A stretch of DNA of 64,000 nucleotides from contig JAFDWN010000015.1 of NCBI GenBank assembly GCA_018268465.1, positions 201,314 through 265,313 on the forward strand. The letters are read 5' to 3'. The notes beneath the pieces are model-generated. The model was not told the origin of the DNA, ran no database searches, and saw only the letters and a list, made by a program, of their open reading frames with translations. This document shows positions 45,908-57,834 of the stretch, piece by piece. The stretch is from Actinomycetota bacterium (GTDB taxonomy: Bacteria > Actinomycetota > Actinomycetes > Mycobacteriales > Mycobacteriaceae). The position numbers were made by a program, and so were the translations under genes. Positions within the stretch are counted from its first letter, which is position 1. Every line of letters starts with the position of its first letter.

Positions 45908-47453
45908 GCGGCGCGCGACGCGTCTGTGCGCGCTCGGGGTCCCGCTCGGGGCCGTAGCGCTCTGGCAGCTGCTGCGGTCGACGGGCGTGATCGGCTACGA
46001 GTACCTGCCCGCCCCGAGTCACATCGCGGCCGCAATGTGGGACCTGGCGCGCACCGGTGAACTCGCCAGGGATCTGAGTCACACGGTGGGCGTGGCGCTG
46101 CTGGCCGCGGTGATCGTGCTGCCGCTGGGCGGCGCGGCCGGTCTGGCCATCGGGCTGCTGCCCGCCGTTCGGGACCACGTGCTGGGTTCGGTCGATTTCC
46201 TGCGCACCGTCCCCGCGGTCACCCTGGTGCCGGTGGCACTGCTGACCTTCGGTCCGGTCACGGCCACCCAGCTGATGCTGGCCTGCTACGCCGCTCTGTG
46301 GCCGGTGGTGCTGAACACTGCAGGCGGGGTCGCCGCCGTCCATCCGCGCCAGTACGACGTCGCACGGGTGCTGCACCTGCCGGGCGTGGCGGTCGTCGGC
46401 AAGGTCGTGATTCCCGCGGTGGTGCCCGCATGGCTGGTCGGCGCACGGCTGGCCGTCGTCATCGCACTGCTCGTCACCATCGTCTCCGAGATGATCATGT
46501 ATCCGGTCGGCCTCGGTGGCGGGCTCGTGGAATCGCTCAATGCACTTGCGCCGGAACGGATGTGGGCCTATGCATTGACCTGCGCGGGCGTCGGCTATCT
46601 GCTCAACGCTGGACTGCGCCACCTCGTCGCACAAGCGTTCCCCGGCCTCCCGACCGGCCGCGCCGGCGCTCTACCCGCCTCAGTTCAGCCCCCGGTCGCA
46701 CAGCCCGCCGCGACGATTCGCGGCCTGCTGCCGGTCGCGGCGCTGCTCGTGGTGTGGCAGGTCGTCGGCGACAGCGATTCGTTGTCCTTTCCACCACCCG
46801 CCGACTGGCTGGGCGCGCTGCGCCGCCTCTACACCAACGGGATACTGGGGCCCGCGGTCATCCACACACTGACGACATACGCGATGGGGCTGCTGGCGGC
46901 GGTGGTCGTCGGGGGCGCCGCCGGCGCCGCGCTCGGCGCATCACGCGGACTGGACCGGGCGCTGACACCGTCGATCGACGTCATCGCCGCGGTCCCGGCC
47001 GCCGCCCTGGTGCCCGTAGTCGTGTTGATCTTCGGACCCGACCAGCTCAGCGGTGTGGTCGCGGTCGCGGTGATCGTGTCCTGGCCGATTCTGCTCAACA
47101 CCGTTGCGGCCATGCGGGCGGTGCCCGCCGTGCGCATGGAAATGGCGCGCTCGCTGGGTCTGCCCACCCCGGCGCGCTGGACCAAGGTCGTTCTGCCGTC
47201 GCTCGCGCCAGGTCTCATGCTCGGGGTGCGCGTCGCATCGGCGCTCGCGCTCATCAGCACCCTGCTGGTCGACATCTTCGGCACCGGAGCGGGGATCGGC
47301 CGGGTGCTGCTGGAGAGCCAGCAACGCTTCGACGCCTCCGCCGCGTGGGGACTTCTGCTGATCATGGGCATCATCGGCTATCTCACCAGTGCGTGCCTGG
47401 CCCGGGCGGGCCGCCTGCTCGCCGAACCCACCGGCGAACAGGCGTGGAGATGA
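45900..47453 (+). CDS. ABC transporter permease with two fused permease domains
   Basis: 517 residues comprising two similar TauC/SsuC-type permeases in one chain: residues about 1-250 and 260-515, each with about six helices and each with an EAA-like cytosolic loop (MIMYPVGLGGGLVESLNAL; LLVDIFGTGAGIGRVLLES). Both halves contain DFLRTVPAVTLVPVALLTFGP / DVIAAVPAAALVPVVVLIFGP, so they arose by duplication. Usual importers of this class use a homodimer of a single permease of about 260 residues; here the pseudo-dimer is covalent. ATG overlaps the ATPase stop. Confidence 0.88.
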   Translation: MAKRRATRLCALGVPLGAVALWQLLRSTGVIGYEYLPAPSHIAAAMWDLARTGELARDLSHTVGVALLAAVIVLPLGGAAGLAIGLLPAVRDHVLGSVDFLRTVPAVTLVPVALLTFGPVTATQLMLACYAALWPVVLNTAGGVAAVHPRQYDVARVLHLPGVAVVGKVVIPAVVPAWLVGARLAVVIALLVTIVSEMIMYPVGLGGGLVESLNALAPERMWAYALTCAGVGYLLNAGLRHLVAQAFPGLPTGRAGALPASVQPPVAQPAATIRGLLPVAALLVVWQVVGDSDSLSFPPPADWLGALRRLYTNGILGPAVIHTLTTYAMGLLAAVVVGGAAGAALGASRGLDRALTPSIDVIAAVPAAALVPVVVLIFGPDQLSGVVAVAVIVSWPILLNTVAAMRAVPAVRMEMARSLGLPTPARWTKVVLPSLAPGLMLGVRVASALALISTLLVDIFGTGAGIGRVLLESQQRFDASAAWGLLLIMGIIGYLTSACLARAGRLLAEPTGEQAWR

Positions 47454-47477
47454 CGGATCGATATGCCGGCGCCGACG

Positions 47478-47672
47478 TCACACCTGATCCCAGGCCGCCA
47501 TCAACTTGGCCTCCGCTATTCGGTAGAAACCGTCGAGCGACTCCTCGTCGATATCGACGTATTCGCACACCTGATCCGGAGCCACGCCGGCATCGCGCAG
47601 TCGCAGGGCCAGCGAATAGGGCAACGGCAACGCCCGCAGTGCTCGCTCACGCGCGGTGATGTCGTCGGTCAT
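47478..47672 (-). CDS. Small conserved-type hypothetical protein, 64 residues
   Basis: Begins MTDDITARERALRALPLPYSLAL and continues GVAPDQVCEYVDIDEESLDGF, with no signal peptide or membrane helix; the layout suggests a small helical protein. I recall similar short proteins in other mycobacteria but no function. Only a weak GGCGG precedes the ATG. It lies 24 bases from the convergent permease stop and upstream of nothing on its own strand except the permease. Confidence 0.6.
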   Translation of the reverse strand: MTDDITARERALRALPLPYSLALRLRDAGVAPDQVCEYVDIDEESLDGFYRIAEAKLMAAWDQV

Positions 47673-47758
47673 GCCGCCAGCATGCGCCCACCCCGGCCCG
47701 CCGGCCTGAGTATGTCGGTACCCGAAAATGCCGCGGTCGGCGTGCCGCCGCGGCGAGA

Positions 47759-48247
47759 TCAGGTCTCCGTGCCGCCCTGCACACCACCGCGGACAGCGTC
47801 GGCGGCGGCCCGGATCTGCGGGGTCACCAGCATCACCTGGCCCAGCACGCCGTTGACGAATGCCGGCGAATCATCGGTGGACAATTGCTTGGCCAATTCG
47901 ACGGCCTCGTCGACCGCGACCGGCTCGGGCACGTCTTCGGCGTGCAGCAGCTCCCACACCGCGACCCGCAGAATGGCCCGGTCCACCGCGGGCAACCGAT
48001 CCAGCGTCCAGCCCTGCAGATGCGAGGAGATGAGATCGTCGACATGCGCCCCATGCTCGGTCACACCGCGGGCCACGGTCACCGTGTAGGGGTTCAGCGG
48101 CGACACCTCGGGGTCCTTCTCGGCCAGTGCCGAGCGGACGTCGGCGATCTCCGCGGGGGTCAAACCCCGGGCCTCGGCCTCGAACAGCAAATCGACGGCG
48201 CGTTTGCGGGCCTGATGTCGGCCGCGGTCCCCGCGACGGTCAGACAT
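47759..48247 (-). CDS. nusB: Transcription antitermination factor NusB
   Basis: Binds boxA RNA with NusE (S10) for antitermination of ribosomal RNA operons. 162 residues beginning [47 protein letters not shown] region and FVNGVLGQV are typical NusB segments. It follows efp by 50 bp in the pepQ-efp-nusB order of M. tuberculosis (Rv2533c-Rv2535c). Confidence 0.96.
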   Translation of the reverse strand: MSDRRGDRGRHQARKRAVDLLFEAEARGLTPAEIADVRSALAEKDPEVSPLNPYTVTVARGVTEHGAHVDDLISSHLQGWTLDRLPAVDRAILRVAVWELLHAEDVPEPVAVDEAVELAKQLSTDDSPAFVNGVLGQVMLVTPQIRAAADAVRGGVQGGTET

Positions 48248-48297
48248 CGCACACGGCCTTCCCGGCCGGCGTCCCCGGCGCCGGGCGGCGCCGGGCG

Positions 48298-48861
48298 TCA
48301 GGCATTGACGCGACCGAGGTAGCTGCCGTCGCGCGAATCCACCTTGAGTTTGTCGCCGGTGTTGATGAACAGCGGAACCTGGATCTCCGCGCCGGTCTCC
48401 AGCGTCGCGGGCTTGGTGCCCGCACTGGACCGGTCACCCTGCAGACCCGGTTCGGTGAACGTGACCTCGAGCTCGACCGTCACCGGGAGCTCGAGATACA
48501 GCGGCGCACCGTCGTGGAACGCGACCTGAACCGGCATCCCCTCCAGCAGGAATCCGGCGGCCCGGCCGACCAGCGCCTCGGGCAGCGGATGCTGCTCGTA
48601 ATCCTGGGCGTCCATGAAGACGAAATCGCTGCCGTCGCGGTAGAGGTAGGTGGTGTCGCGACGGTCCACGGTGGCGGTCTCGACCTTCACCCCGGCGTTG
48701 TAGGTCTTGTCGACGACCTTGCCCGAGAGCACGTTCTTGAGCTTGGTACGGACGAACGCCGGGCCTTTACCCGGCTTGACATGCTGGAACTCGGTGATCT
48801 GCCAGAGCTGGCCGTCGATCTGGAGGACGAGCCCGTTCTTGAAGTCGGCGGTCGTTGCCAC
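48298..48861 (-). CDS. efp: Translation elongation factor P
   Basis: Relieves ribosome stalling at polyproline. 187 residues from the GTG at 48861 ([13 protein letters not shown]), matching the usual length; the tip loop [17 protein letters not shown] carries the position modified in other bacteria, a lysine here, and the C-terminus [19 protein letters not shown] is the family hallmark. AGGAG lies 11 bases before the start. Confidence 0.97.
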   Translation of the reverse strand: MATTADFKNGLVLQIDGQLWQITEFQHVKPGKGPAFVRTKLKNVLSGKVVDKTYNAGVKVETATVDRRDTTYLYRDGSDFVFMDAQDYEQHPLPEALVGRAAGFLLEGMPVQVAFHDGAPLYLELPVTVELEVTFTEPGLQGDRSSAGTKPATLETGAEIQVPLFINTGDKLKVDSRDGSYLGRVNA

Positions 48862-48886
48862 TTTGTGTACTACTCCTAGCTTGGCG

Positions 48887-50002
48887 TTAGAGGACGGCCA
48901 GTTCCTTGGGGAACCGGGTGAGCAAGTCGGGGGTGTCGTGCCGGTTGTCTGTGCCCGCGGCATGGCCACCGCAGCCGACCACCAGCGTGTCCTCGATTCG
49001 GACCCCGCCGCGGCCGGGCAAGTAGACACCCGGCTCCACGGTCACCGCGGAGCCAGCAAGCAGTGTACCGGCGGCCAAGGAGTTGATCCCCGGCGCTTCG
49101 TGGATCTGTAGGCCGACCCCGTGGCCGAGCCCGTGTCCGAAGTTCTCGGCGTATCCGGCGTCGGCGATCACCCGGCGGGCGGCGGCGTCGACGTCGCACA
49201 GCGTGGCACCCGGCGCCAGAGCTTCCCGGCCGGCCCGCTGCGCGTCGGCCACCAGCGCGTAGATCTCGAGCTGCCAGTCCGCGGCGGGCCCCAGGATGAA
49301 GGTGCGGGTCATGTCGGAGTGATAGCCCGCCACCAGCGCGCCGAAGTCGATCTTGACGAAGTCGCCGGCCGCCAGCACCGTGTCGGTCGGCCGGTGGTGC
49401 GGAATCGCCGAGTTCTGCCCGGCCGCGACGATCGTCTCGAACGAGACGCCGTCGGCGCCGCGGTCGAGCATGAGCGACTCCAACTCGCGGCCGACTTCCT
49501 TCTCGGTGCGTCCCGGTCGCAGCCCGTCGCGTTCGACCAGATCCAGCAGCGCGGCATCGGCGGCCTCACAGGCCAGTCGCAGCAGGGCGATCTCACCGGC
49601 GTCCTTGACCTCGCGCAGCGCCTCCACAGTCCCGGCGGCCCGGATCAACTCGGCGTCGCCGGCGGCGTCGCACAGGGCGCGGTAGCCGTCGACGGTCACC
49701 ACGTGGCTTTCGAAACCCAGCCGAGTCACCGCCGCGCCCGCGGCGCGGGCAGCCAAGTGCGGACCGCACGCCCGCTCGATGACGATCTCGGCGTCGGGTG
49801 TCTGCTGCGCGGCCTGGGTGCGGTAGCGGCCGTCGGTTGCCAGTACCGGTGTCTCGTCATCCGCACGGATCAGCAATGCCGCATTGGAACCGGTGAAACC
49901 GGACAGATACCGGACGTTGACGAGGTCGGTGACCAGCATCGCGTCGAGGTCCGCGGCGACCAACTGTGCCCGTAGCCGGTCCCTGCGCTGAGATATCGTC
50001 AC
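48887..50002 (-). CDS. pepQ: Xaa-Pro aminopeptidase / proline dipeptidase
   Basis: Metal-dependent M24 peptidase of 371 residues that removes N-terminal residues next to proline or splits X-Pro dipeptides. Metal ligands are in [19 protein letters not shown] (Asp pair), [17 protein letters not shown] (His), [15 protein letters not shown] (Glu) and RIEDTLVVG (Glu), with the creatinase-like N-domain before them. GTG start; 25 bases upstream of efp. The substrate class is inferred from family and from the M. tuberculosis neighbour Rv2535c. Confidence 0.93.
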   Translation of the reverse strand: MTISQRRDRLRAQLVAADLDAMLVTDLVNVRYLSGFTGSNAALLIRADDETPVLATDGRYRTQAAQQTPDAEIVIERACGPHLAARAAGAAVTRLGFESHVVTVDGYRALCDAAGDAELIRAAGTVEALREVKDAGEIALLRLACEAADAALLDLVERDGLRPGRTEKEVGRELESLMLDRGADGVSFETIVAAGQNSAIPHHRPTDTVLAAGDFVKIDFGALVAGYHSDMTRTFILGPAADWQLEIYALVADAQRAGREALAPGATLCDVDAAARRVIADAGYAENFGHGLGHGVGLQIHEAPGINSLAAGTLLAGSAVTVEPGVYLPGRGGVRIEDTLVVGCGGHAAGTDNRHDTPDLLTRFPKELAVL

Positions 50003-50070
50003 AACCGGTGACGCTACTCGCTACGCTGTGGCGTCATGACACCAGCGAGGAGCCGGAGGCGGATCGCGCT

Positions 50071-50691
50071 ATGAACAAGTGGTTGCTGCGCGGGCTGGTG
50101 TTCGCGGCGCTGATGGTGATCGTGCGACTGCTGCAGGGCGGCTTGATCAACGTCTGGGAGACCCGCGCGGGGCTGATCAGTATCGTGCTGGTCGCCGCGT
50201 TCGCCGTCGCGGTCTTCGTGTGGGGGCTCGTCGACGGCCGCGCCGACGCCGGGGCCAACCCGGACCCGGACCGGCGCGGGGATCTCGCCATGACGTGGCT
50301 GCTTGCGGGCCTGTTCGCCGGTGTGGTCAGCGGTGCGGTCGCATGGTTCATCGGCTTGTTCTACGACAACATCTACGTCGGCGGCTTCGTCGGCGAGGTG
50401 ACCACGTTCGCCGCCTTCACCGCACTGCTGACATTCCTGGTCGCGACCGTCGGCGTGGCGATCGGACGCTTCCTGGTCGACCGCAAGGCCGCGCAGGCGT
50501 CAAGTGCGGACGACCGCGCCGACACCGATGTGTTCGCCGCCGTGCGCGCCGACGGGTACGACGTGGCCCCCGCCGGCACCGAAGCCGCCCCGCAAACCTC
50601 TCCGGTCGCGCTGGCCGAACGCGACGAGAAGCAGTCACCTGCCGCTGACGACGAGGCCGACACCACCGTCGAACGACGCGACACCACGTAG
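50071..50691 (+). CDS. Four-helix membrane protein (B-4DMT / Rv2536-like)
   Basis: 206 residues with four predicted transmembrane helices (about residues 5-22, 29-47, 64-88, 100-125) followed by an acidic, charged C-terminal tail (RDEKQSPAADDEADTTVERRDTT). M. tuberculosis has Rv2536 at the same place, divergent from pepQ; families of this shape have been called B-4DMT transporters, but no activity is known to me. ATG with GGAGGCGG upstream. Confidence 0.8.
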   Translation: MNKWLLRGLVFAALMVIVRLLQGGLINVWETRAGLISIVLVAAFAVAVFVWGLVDGRADAGANPDPDRRGDLAMTWLLAGLFAGVVSGAVAWFIGLFYDNIYVGGFVGEVTTFAAFTALLTFLVATVGVAIGRFLVDRKAAQASSADDRADTDVFAAVRADGYDVAPAGTEAAPQTSPVALAERDEKQSPAADDEADTTVERRDTT

Positions 50692-50728
50692 CCGCCCGCG
50701 CCGGCCAGCCCGCACCGGGTCCGCCGCC

Positions 50729-53380
<2,652 letters not shown>

Positions 53381-53381
<1 letters not shown>

Positions 53382-54616
53382 CAGCCCGACGCCTGCGCGG
53401 GCTCGGCCGCGGCGCCGCGCCCGCTGTCCGCCGAAGGCTCCCTGGCCGCGACCGCCTGCAGGTAGGCATCGATGTTGGCGCGGGTCTCCGCCAGCGAGTC
53501 CCCGCCGAACTTCTCCAGCGCGGCGCGGGCCAGCACCAACGCGACCATCGTCTCCACCACCACACCCGCGGCCGGGACCGCGCACACGTCGGAGCGCTGG
53601 TGGATCGCGACCGCTTCGTCACCGGTGGTCATGTCGACCGTCGCCAGCGCACGCGGCACCGTCGAGATCGGCTTCATCGCTGCCCGGACCCGCAACGGCT
53701 GGCCGTTGGTCATACCGCCTTCGAGGCCGCCGGCCCGGTTGGTCGAGCGCACGATGCCGTCGGGTCCCGGGTAGATCTCGTCGTGGGCCACGCTGCCGCG
53801 CCGGCGCGCGGTCTCGAATCCGTCGCCGATCTCGACACCCTTGATCGCCTGGATTCCCATCACCGCGGCGGCGAGCTGGCTGTCGAGCCGGTTGTCGCCG
53901 CTGGTGAACGACCCGAGGCCGACCGGAAGCCCCGCAACGACCACCTCGACCACACCGCCCAGGGTGTCGCCGTCGCGCTTGGCGGCCTCGATCTCGGCGA
54001 TCATGGACTGTTCGGCGGCGGCGTCGAAGGCGCGCACCGGGCTGTCGTCGATGGCGGGCAGGTCGGCCGGTGACGGCGGCGGCCCGGCGTAGGGCGCCGA
54101 CGCCCCGATGGAGATGACGTGGGAGAGCACCTCGACACCCAGGGCCTCACGCAGAAACCCGCGCGCGACGGTACCCGCGGCGACACGCGCCGCGGTCTCG
54201 CGGGCACTGGCCCGTTCGAGGACCGGCCGGGCATCGTCGAAGCCGTACTTGAGCATGCCCGCGTAGTCGGCATGTCCGGGCCGGGGCCTGGTCAGCGGCG
54301 CATTGCGCGCGACATCGGCCAGCTCGGCCGGGTCGACCGGGTCGGCCGCCATCACCGTCTCCCATTTGGGCCATTCGGTGTTACCGACCTCGATGGCGAT
54401 GGGGCCGCCGAGGGTGACGCCGTGGCGCACCCCTGCGAGCACGGACACCGCGTCCTGTTCGAACTTCATCCTGGCGCCGCGCCCGTAGCCGAGGCGCCGC
54501 CGTTTCAGCTGTTCGGCGATGTCGTCCGACGTGACATGCACCCCCGCAACCATGCCCTCGACCACGGCTACCAGCGCGCGGCCGTGTGATTCACCGGCTG
54601 TGGTCCATCGCAACAC
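53381..54616 (-). CDS. aroC: Chorismate synthase
   Basis: Last shikimate-pathway step, EPSP to chorismate with reduced FMN. 411 residues from the GTG at 54616 ([12 protein letters not shown]); the three classical signatures are visible as [42 protein letters not shown] and [14 protein letters not shown]. The start was chosen by the conserved LRWxTAGESHG onset and GGAAAG nine bases upstream; ATG at 54625 would add three residues. Confidence 0.96.
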
Positions 54617-54682
54617 ACCCGCCATCTTTCCACGCCGCCGTGGGGCCCCCGACCACTGCGGGCCCCTGGGCTCCGGCACGGG

Positions 54683-55117
54683 CTACGGCCACGGCAGAGT
54701 GAGAGCCAGCGCGCCGCCGCTGGCCAGGCACATCGACGGGCCATGCGGCACCGTCGCCGCCCGCCTCGCGACGGATGCGACGACGGCCAGCCCCGCCGTG
54801 AGCACCGGGGCGCCGACCGCGGCCAGCACCCACACGTCCACTCCGAACGTCCCGGTCAGCGCACCCAGGCCCGCGGCGAGTTTGACGTCACCGCCGCCCA
54901 TCGCCCCGGGGGCGAGCAGGTACACCGACAGGTAGACCGCAAACAACGCGACCGCGCCGCACGCCGCCGGAAGGCCGCGGCCGGTCGCCGCGGCAACCGC
55001 GAGCACCACCGCCGCGCCGGAGAGGGTCAGGGTGTCGGGCAGGCGCCGCTCACGGATGTCGCAGATACTGAGCGCCAGCAGCCAGGCCAGCACACCGACG
55101 ATTGCCCCCGCCCCCAT
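54683..55117 (-). CDS. Short A24-type prepilin peptidase-like membrane protein
   Basis: 144 residues, strongly hydrophobic with about four or five helices. The two aspartates of type IV prepilin peptidases are recognisable in CDIRERRLPDTLT and GAMGGGDVKLAAGLG, but the N-terminal methyltransferase domain of full-length enzymes is missing. M. tuberculosis Rv2551c, next to aroE, is its equivalent. Whether it acts on Flp-type pilins cannot be told; no pilin gene is in the window. Confidence 0.85.
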   Translation of the reverse strand: MGAGAIVGVLAWLLALSICDIRERRLPDTLTLSGAAVVLAVAAATGRGLPAACGAVALFAVYLSVYLLAPGAMGGGDVKLAAGLGALTGTFGVDVWVLAAVGAPVLTAGLAVVASVARRAATVPHGPSMCLASGGALALTLPWP

Positions 55118-55192
55118 GGCTCGAGGGTAAGGCGGCCGGGCGGGCCATCACGCCGAGTGTGCGGTTGTCTACCGGCGTACCCGCGTTTCGTG

Positions 55193-55207
55193 TGCACGTT
55201 CCGTGCA
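55193..55207. promoter_or_regulatory. Short palindrome between aroE and the prepilin peptidase gene
   Basis: TGCACG-TTC-CGTGCA has six-base arms with a three-base spacer, in the 100-bp gap upstream of the peptidase gene. It may be a regulatory site; a chance palindrome is not excluded. Confidence 0.3.
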
Positions 55208-55217
55208 GTCGGCGCGA

Positions 55218-56063
55218 CTAGCTGTGATGCAGGGCTGCTCTCATCCGCTCCTTGGGTGCGGGCTGCCCGGTGAACTGCTCCACCTGCGTGCACGCCTGGT
55301 TGAGCAGCATGTGCAGTCCGCTGATCACCCGGCCCCCGGCATCGCGCACGGCGGCCGCCAACGGGGTCGGCCACGGGTCGTAGATGGCGTCGAGCAGGGC
55401 CGGGGTCGCCGCGAACGTCACCGCATAGGGTGCGACCGCGTCGGCCGGGATGGTGCTGACGGTCAGGTCGCTGTCCGCGACGGCCTTGGCCAGCGCGGTG
55501 GCATCGTCGATGTCGCACCACACCGCGTCCACCCCGAGGGCCGCGGCCAGATCGACCAACCGGGCGGCGTTACCCGCGTTGCGGGCCACGATCGCGATCC
55601 GCGTGACCCCGAGCTGGGCCAGCCCGGCCACCGCCGCGGGTGCGGTGCCTCCCGAACCGACGACGATCGCCGCGCCCGCGCGGACACCGGATTCATCCAG
55701 CGCGCCCGTGACACCGTCGATGTCGGTGTTGTCCGCACGCCAGCCGGCGTCCGTGCGCACCAGGGTGTTGGCCGAACCGACCAGTTCGGCGCGGTCGGTC
55801 CGGACGTCGGCGAAGCGCAATGCCGCGAACTTACCGGGCATGGTCACCGACAGCCCCACCCACTCCGGGCCCAGCGCACCCACCAGTGCGGGCAACTCGT
55901 CGGCGGTGCACTCGATGCGGTCATACGTCCAGTCGGGCAGGCCCAGCGCCCGGTACGCGGCCAGGTGCAGCTGCGGTGAGCGGGAGTGGGCGATCGGGGA
56001 ACCCAGTACGGCGGCCTTGCGCCGGCCGCCCAGCACCGGCTCGCGCCCGCCCGGGGCCGTCAT
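55218..56063 (-). CDS. aroE: Shikimate dehydrogenase
   Basis: NADPH-dependent reduction of dehydroshikimate. 281 residues; shikimate-binding SPIAHSRSPQLH, the catalytic Lys in LSVTMPGKFAAL, NTDIDGVTG for the substrate carboxylate, and a nucleotide loop VGSGGTAPAA in which Ser replaces the usual Ala. ATG overlaps the mltG stop (ATGA). Confidence 0.94.
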   Translation of the reverse strand: MTAPGGREPVLGGRRKAAVLGSPIAHSRSPQLHLAAYRALGLPDWTYDRIECTADELPALVGALGPEWVGLSVTMPGKFAALRFADVRTDRAELVGSANTLVRTDAGWRADNTDIDGVTGALDESGVRAGAAIVVGSGGTAPAAVAGLAQLGVTRIAIVARNAGNAARLVDLAAALGVDAVWCDIDDATALAKAVADSDLTVSTIPADAVAPYAVTFAATPALLDAIYDPWPTPLAAAVRDAGGRVISGLHMLLNQACTQVEQFTGQPAPKERMRAALHHS

Positions 56064-57304
56064 CGAGCGCTGTCGAGCACGCCGTTGCGTTTGGCCAGCT
56101 CGATATTCGCCAGGTGCTGTTCGTAGTCGCGAGTGAACAGCGTGGTGCCCTGCAGGTCGATGGTGACGAAGTAGAGCCAGTCCCCGGGCTCGGGATGCTC
56201 GGCGGCGACCAGCGCCGGCTGACCGGGTGAACAGATCGGCGTCGCGGGCAGGCCGGGACGCACATAGGTGTTCCACGGCGTGTGCTGGGCGCGGTCGGCG
56301 TCGGTGGTGGCCACTTCCTGGCGATCCAGCGGATAGTTGACCGTCGAGTCGAACTGCAGGGTGCGGTTCTCGGCGAGCCGGTTGTAGATCACCCGGGCGA
56401 CCTTGGCGAAGTCCTGCGGCTTGGATTCACGCTGCACCAGCGACGCCACCGTGAGGACCTCATAAGGTGACAGCTTCATCGCGGCCGCCGTCTCGAGCAG
56501 ACCGTTCTGGGCATACATGGTCGCGCTGGCGCCGATCAGCGACGACAGGATCGCCTCGGCGGGCGCGGACGGGTCGATATTCCACGTGCCCGGCCCGATG
56601 AGGCCTTCGATGCGCCGGTGGTCGTTGCCCATCGCCAGCACCGGATCGGTCGCCCAGCCCGGGATGGACAGCGCCGACGGCGCCGCCGACACGGCCGCCT
56701 CGCGCAGCTGGTCGACGGGCACGCAGCGGCGCTCCCCGTTGAGCTCGACGCAGGAGGCCTGCGAGATCAGGCTGAAGATCCCGTCGGTGACGGCGTTGGT
56801 CTTGACGTCCTGGATGTCGTCGAGCTGCCGGCCTTCCGGGATCACCAATTTGCCCACCCGGTTCTCCGGATCAGCAAGCCGCTCAACGGCATTGGCCGCG
56901 GGTACCTCGGTGCGCACCTTGTAGAAGCCCGGCTGGATCGACGAGATGGCGGCATTGCCCGCCGACGCGTCGACGAAGGACTTCACCGTCGCGACGACGT
57001 TGTTGTCCTTGAGGGTCTGGCCGATCGCCGTCGTCGAGTCACCGTCGTGGACCTCGATGACCACGTCGGCGACGCCGCCGCCGGCGAAGTCGCTGGGCGC
57101 GCCGAACAGGCTGTGCCACATCCGGGAGCCGAGGAAGACCACGCCGACGACGATGACGATGAGCACCGCCACCGACAGCCCGCCCACCAGACGCCGCCTG
57201 CGACGGCGGCGCACCTCGCGCATCCGATCCGATCGGGACCTGCCGCGCCGCGGAGGTCCCACCGCCACGGGCTGTGCTCGGTCACGTGGCCAGTCGTCAG
57301 CCAT
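56060..57304 (-). CDS. mltG: Endolytic murein transglycosylase MltG
   Basis: Membrane enzyme that cuts nascent glycan strands. 414 residues: a charged cytosolic N-terminus rich in Arg (residues 20-38), one helix (about 39-60, [20 protein letters not shown]), then the periplasmic YceG-like domain with the catalytic Glu in [12 protein letters not shown] and FDSTVNYPL. Overlaps the ruvX stop by eight bases. Order with aroE and ruvX as in M. tuberculosis (Rv2552c-Rv2554c). Confidence 0.95.
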   Translation of the reverse strand: MADDWPRDRAQPVAVGPPRRGRSRSDRMREVRRRRRRRLVGGLSVAVLIVIVVGVVFLGSRMWHSLFGAPSDFAGGGVADVVIEVHDGDSTTAIGQTLKDNNVVATVKSFVDASAGNAAISSIQPGFYKVRTEVPAANAVERLADPENRVGKLVIPEGRQLDDIQDVKTNAVTDGIFSLISQASCVELNGERRCVPVDQLREAAVSAAPSALSIPGWATDPVLAMGNDHRRIEGLIGPGTWNIDPSAPAEAILSSLIGASATMYAQNGLLETAAAMKLSPYEVLTVASLVQRESKPQDFAKVARVIYNRLAENRTLQFDSTVNYPLDRQEVATTDADRAQHTPWNTYVRPGLPATPICSPGQPALVAAEHPEPGDWLYFVTIDLQGTTLFTRDYEQHLANIELAKRNGVLDSAR

Positions 57305-57830
57305 TACCGCCCTCTCTCAGGCCCTCGTCATGGGCGGCCAGTACTGCGCGCCGCTGATCCAGCCAGCTCTGCAGGATGCCGACAGCGGCGGCCTGGTCGA
57401 TCATCGCGCGCTGATTCTTGGCGCGGACACCGGCCTCCCGCAGCGATCGCTGCGCGCTGACGGTGGTCAGACGTTCGTCGGCGAGCCGCACGGGCGTCGG
57501 GGCGATCCGCCGTCCCAGCGCGTCGGCCAGATCCATCGCATCGCGGGCGGCCGGGCCGATGCGATCGGCCAGGGTGCGCGGCAGACCCACCACGACCTCC
57601 ACCGCCTCGAACTCGGCGACCAGTTGGGCCAGCCGCCGCACGTGTCGGCCGCCGCGACGGTCTCGCTGCACCGTCTCCACGGGTGTGGCCAGGATCGCGT
57701 CCGGGTCGCTGACGGCCACTCCGATGCGCGCACTGCCGGCGTCGATGCCCAACCGCCGGCCGCGTCCGGGGTCGGAGGTCTCGTCGGGGCCTCCGGGCCG
57801 ATCCGGTAGACGGTGATCGGATTCCGACAC
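57297..57830 (-). CDS. ruvX: Holliday-junction resolvase-like protein RuvX (YqgF)
   Basis: RNase H-fold nuclease family with a role in rRNA processing and possibly junction resolution. 177 residues; the acidic residues are in [17 protein letters not shown] (Asp) and VVGLPRTL (the latter without a charged residue), with the third in [14 protein letters not shown] start; the alaS stop is four bases upstream, so the two are coupled. Confidence 0.93.
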   Translation of the reverse strand: MSESDHRLPDRPGGPDETSDPGRGRRLGIDAGSARIGVAVSDPDAILATPVETVQRDRRGGRHVRRLAQLVAEFEAVEVVVGLPRTLADRIGPAARDAMDLADALGRRIAPTPVRLADERLTTVSAQRSLREAGVRAKNQRAMIDQAAAVGILQSWLDQRRAVLAAHDEGLREGGNG

Positions 57831-57834
57831 GAAG

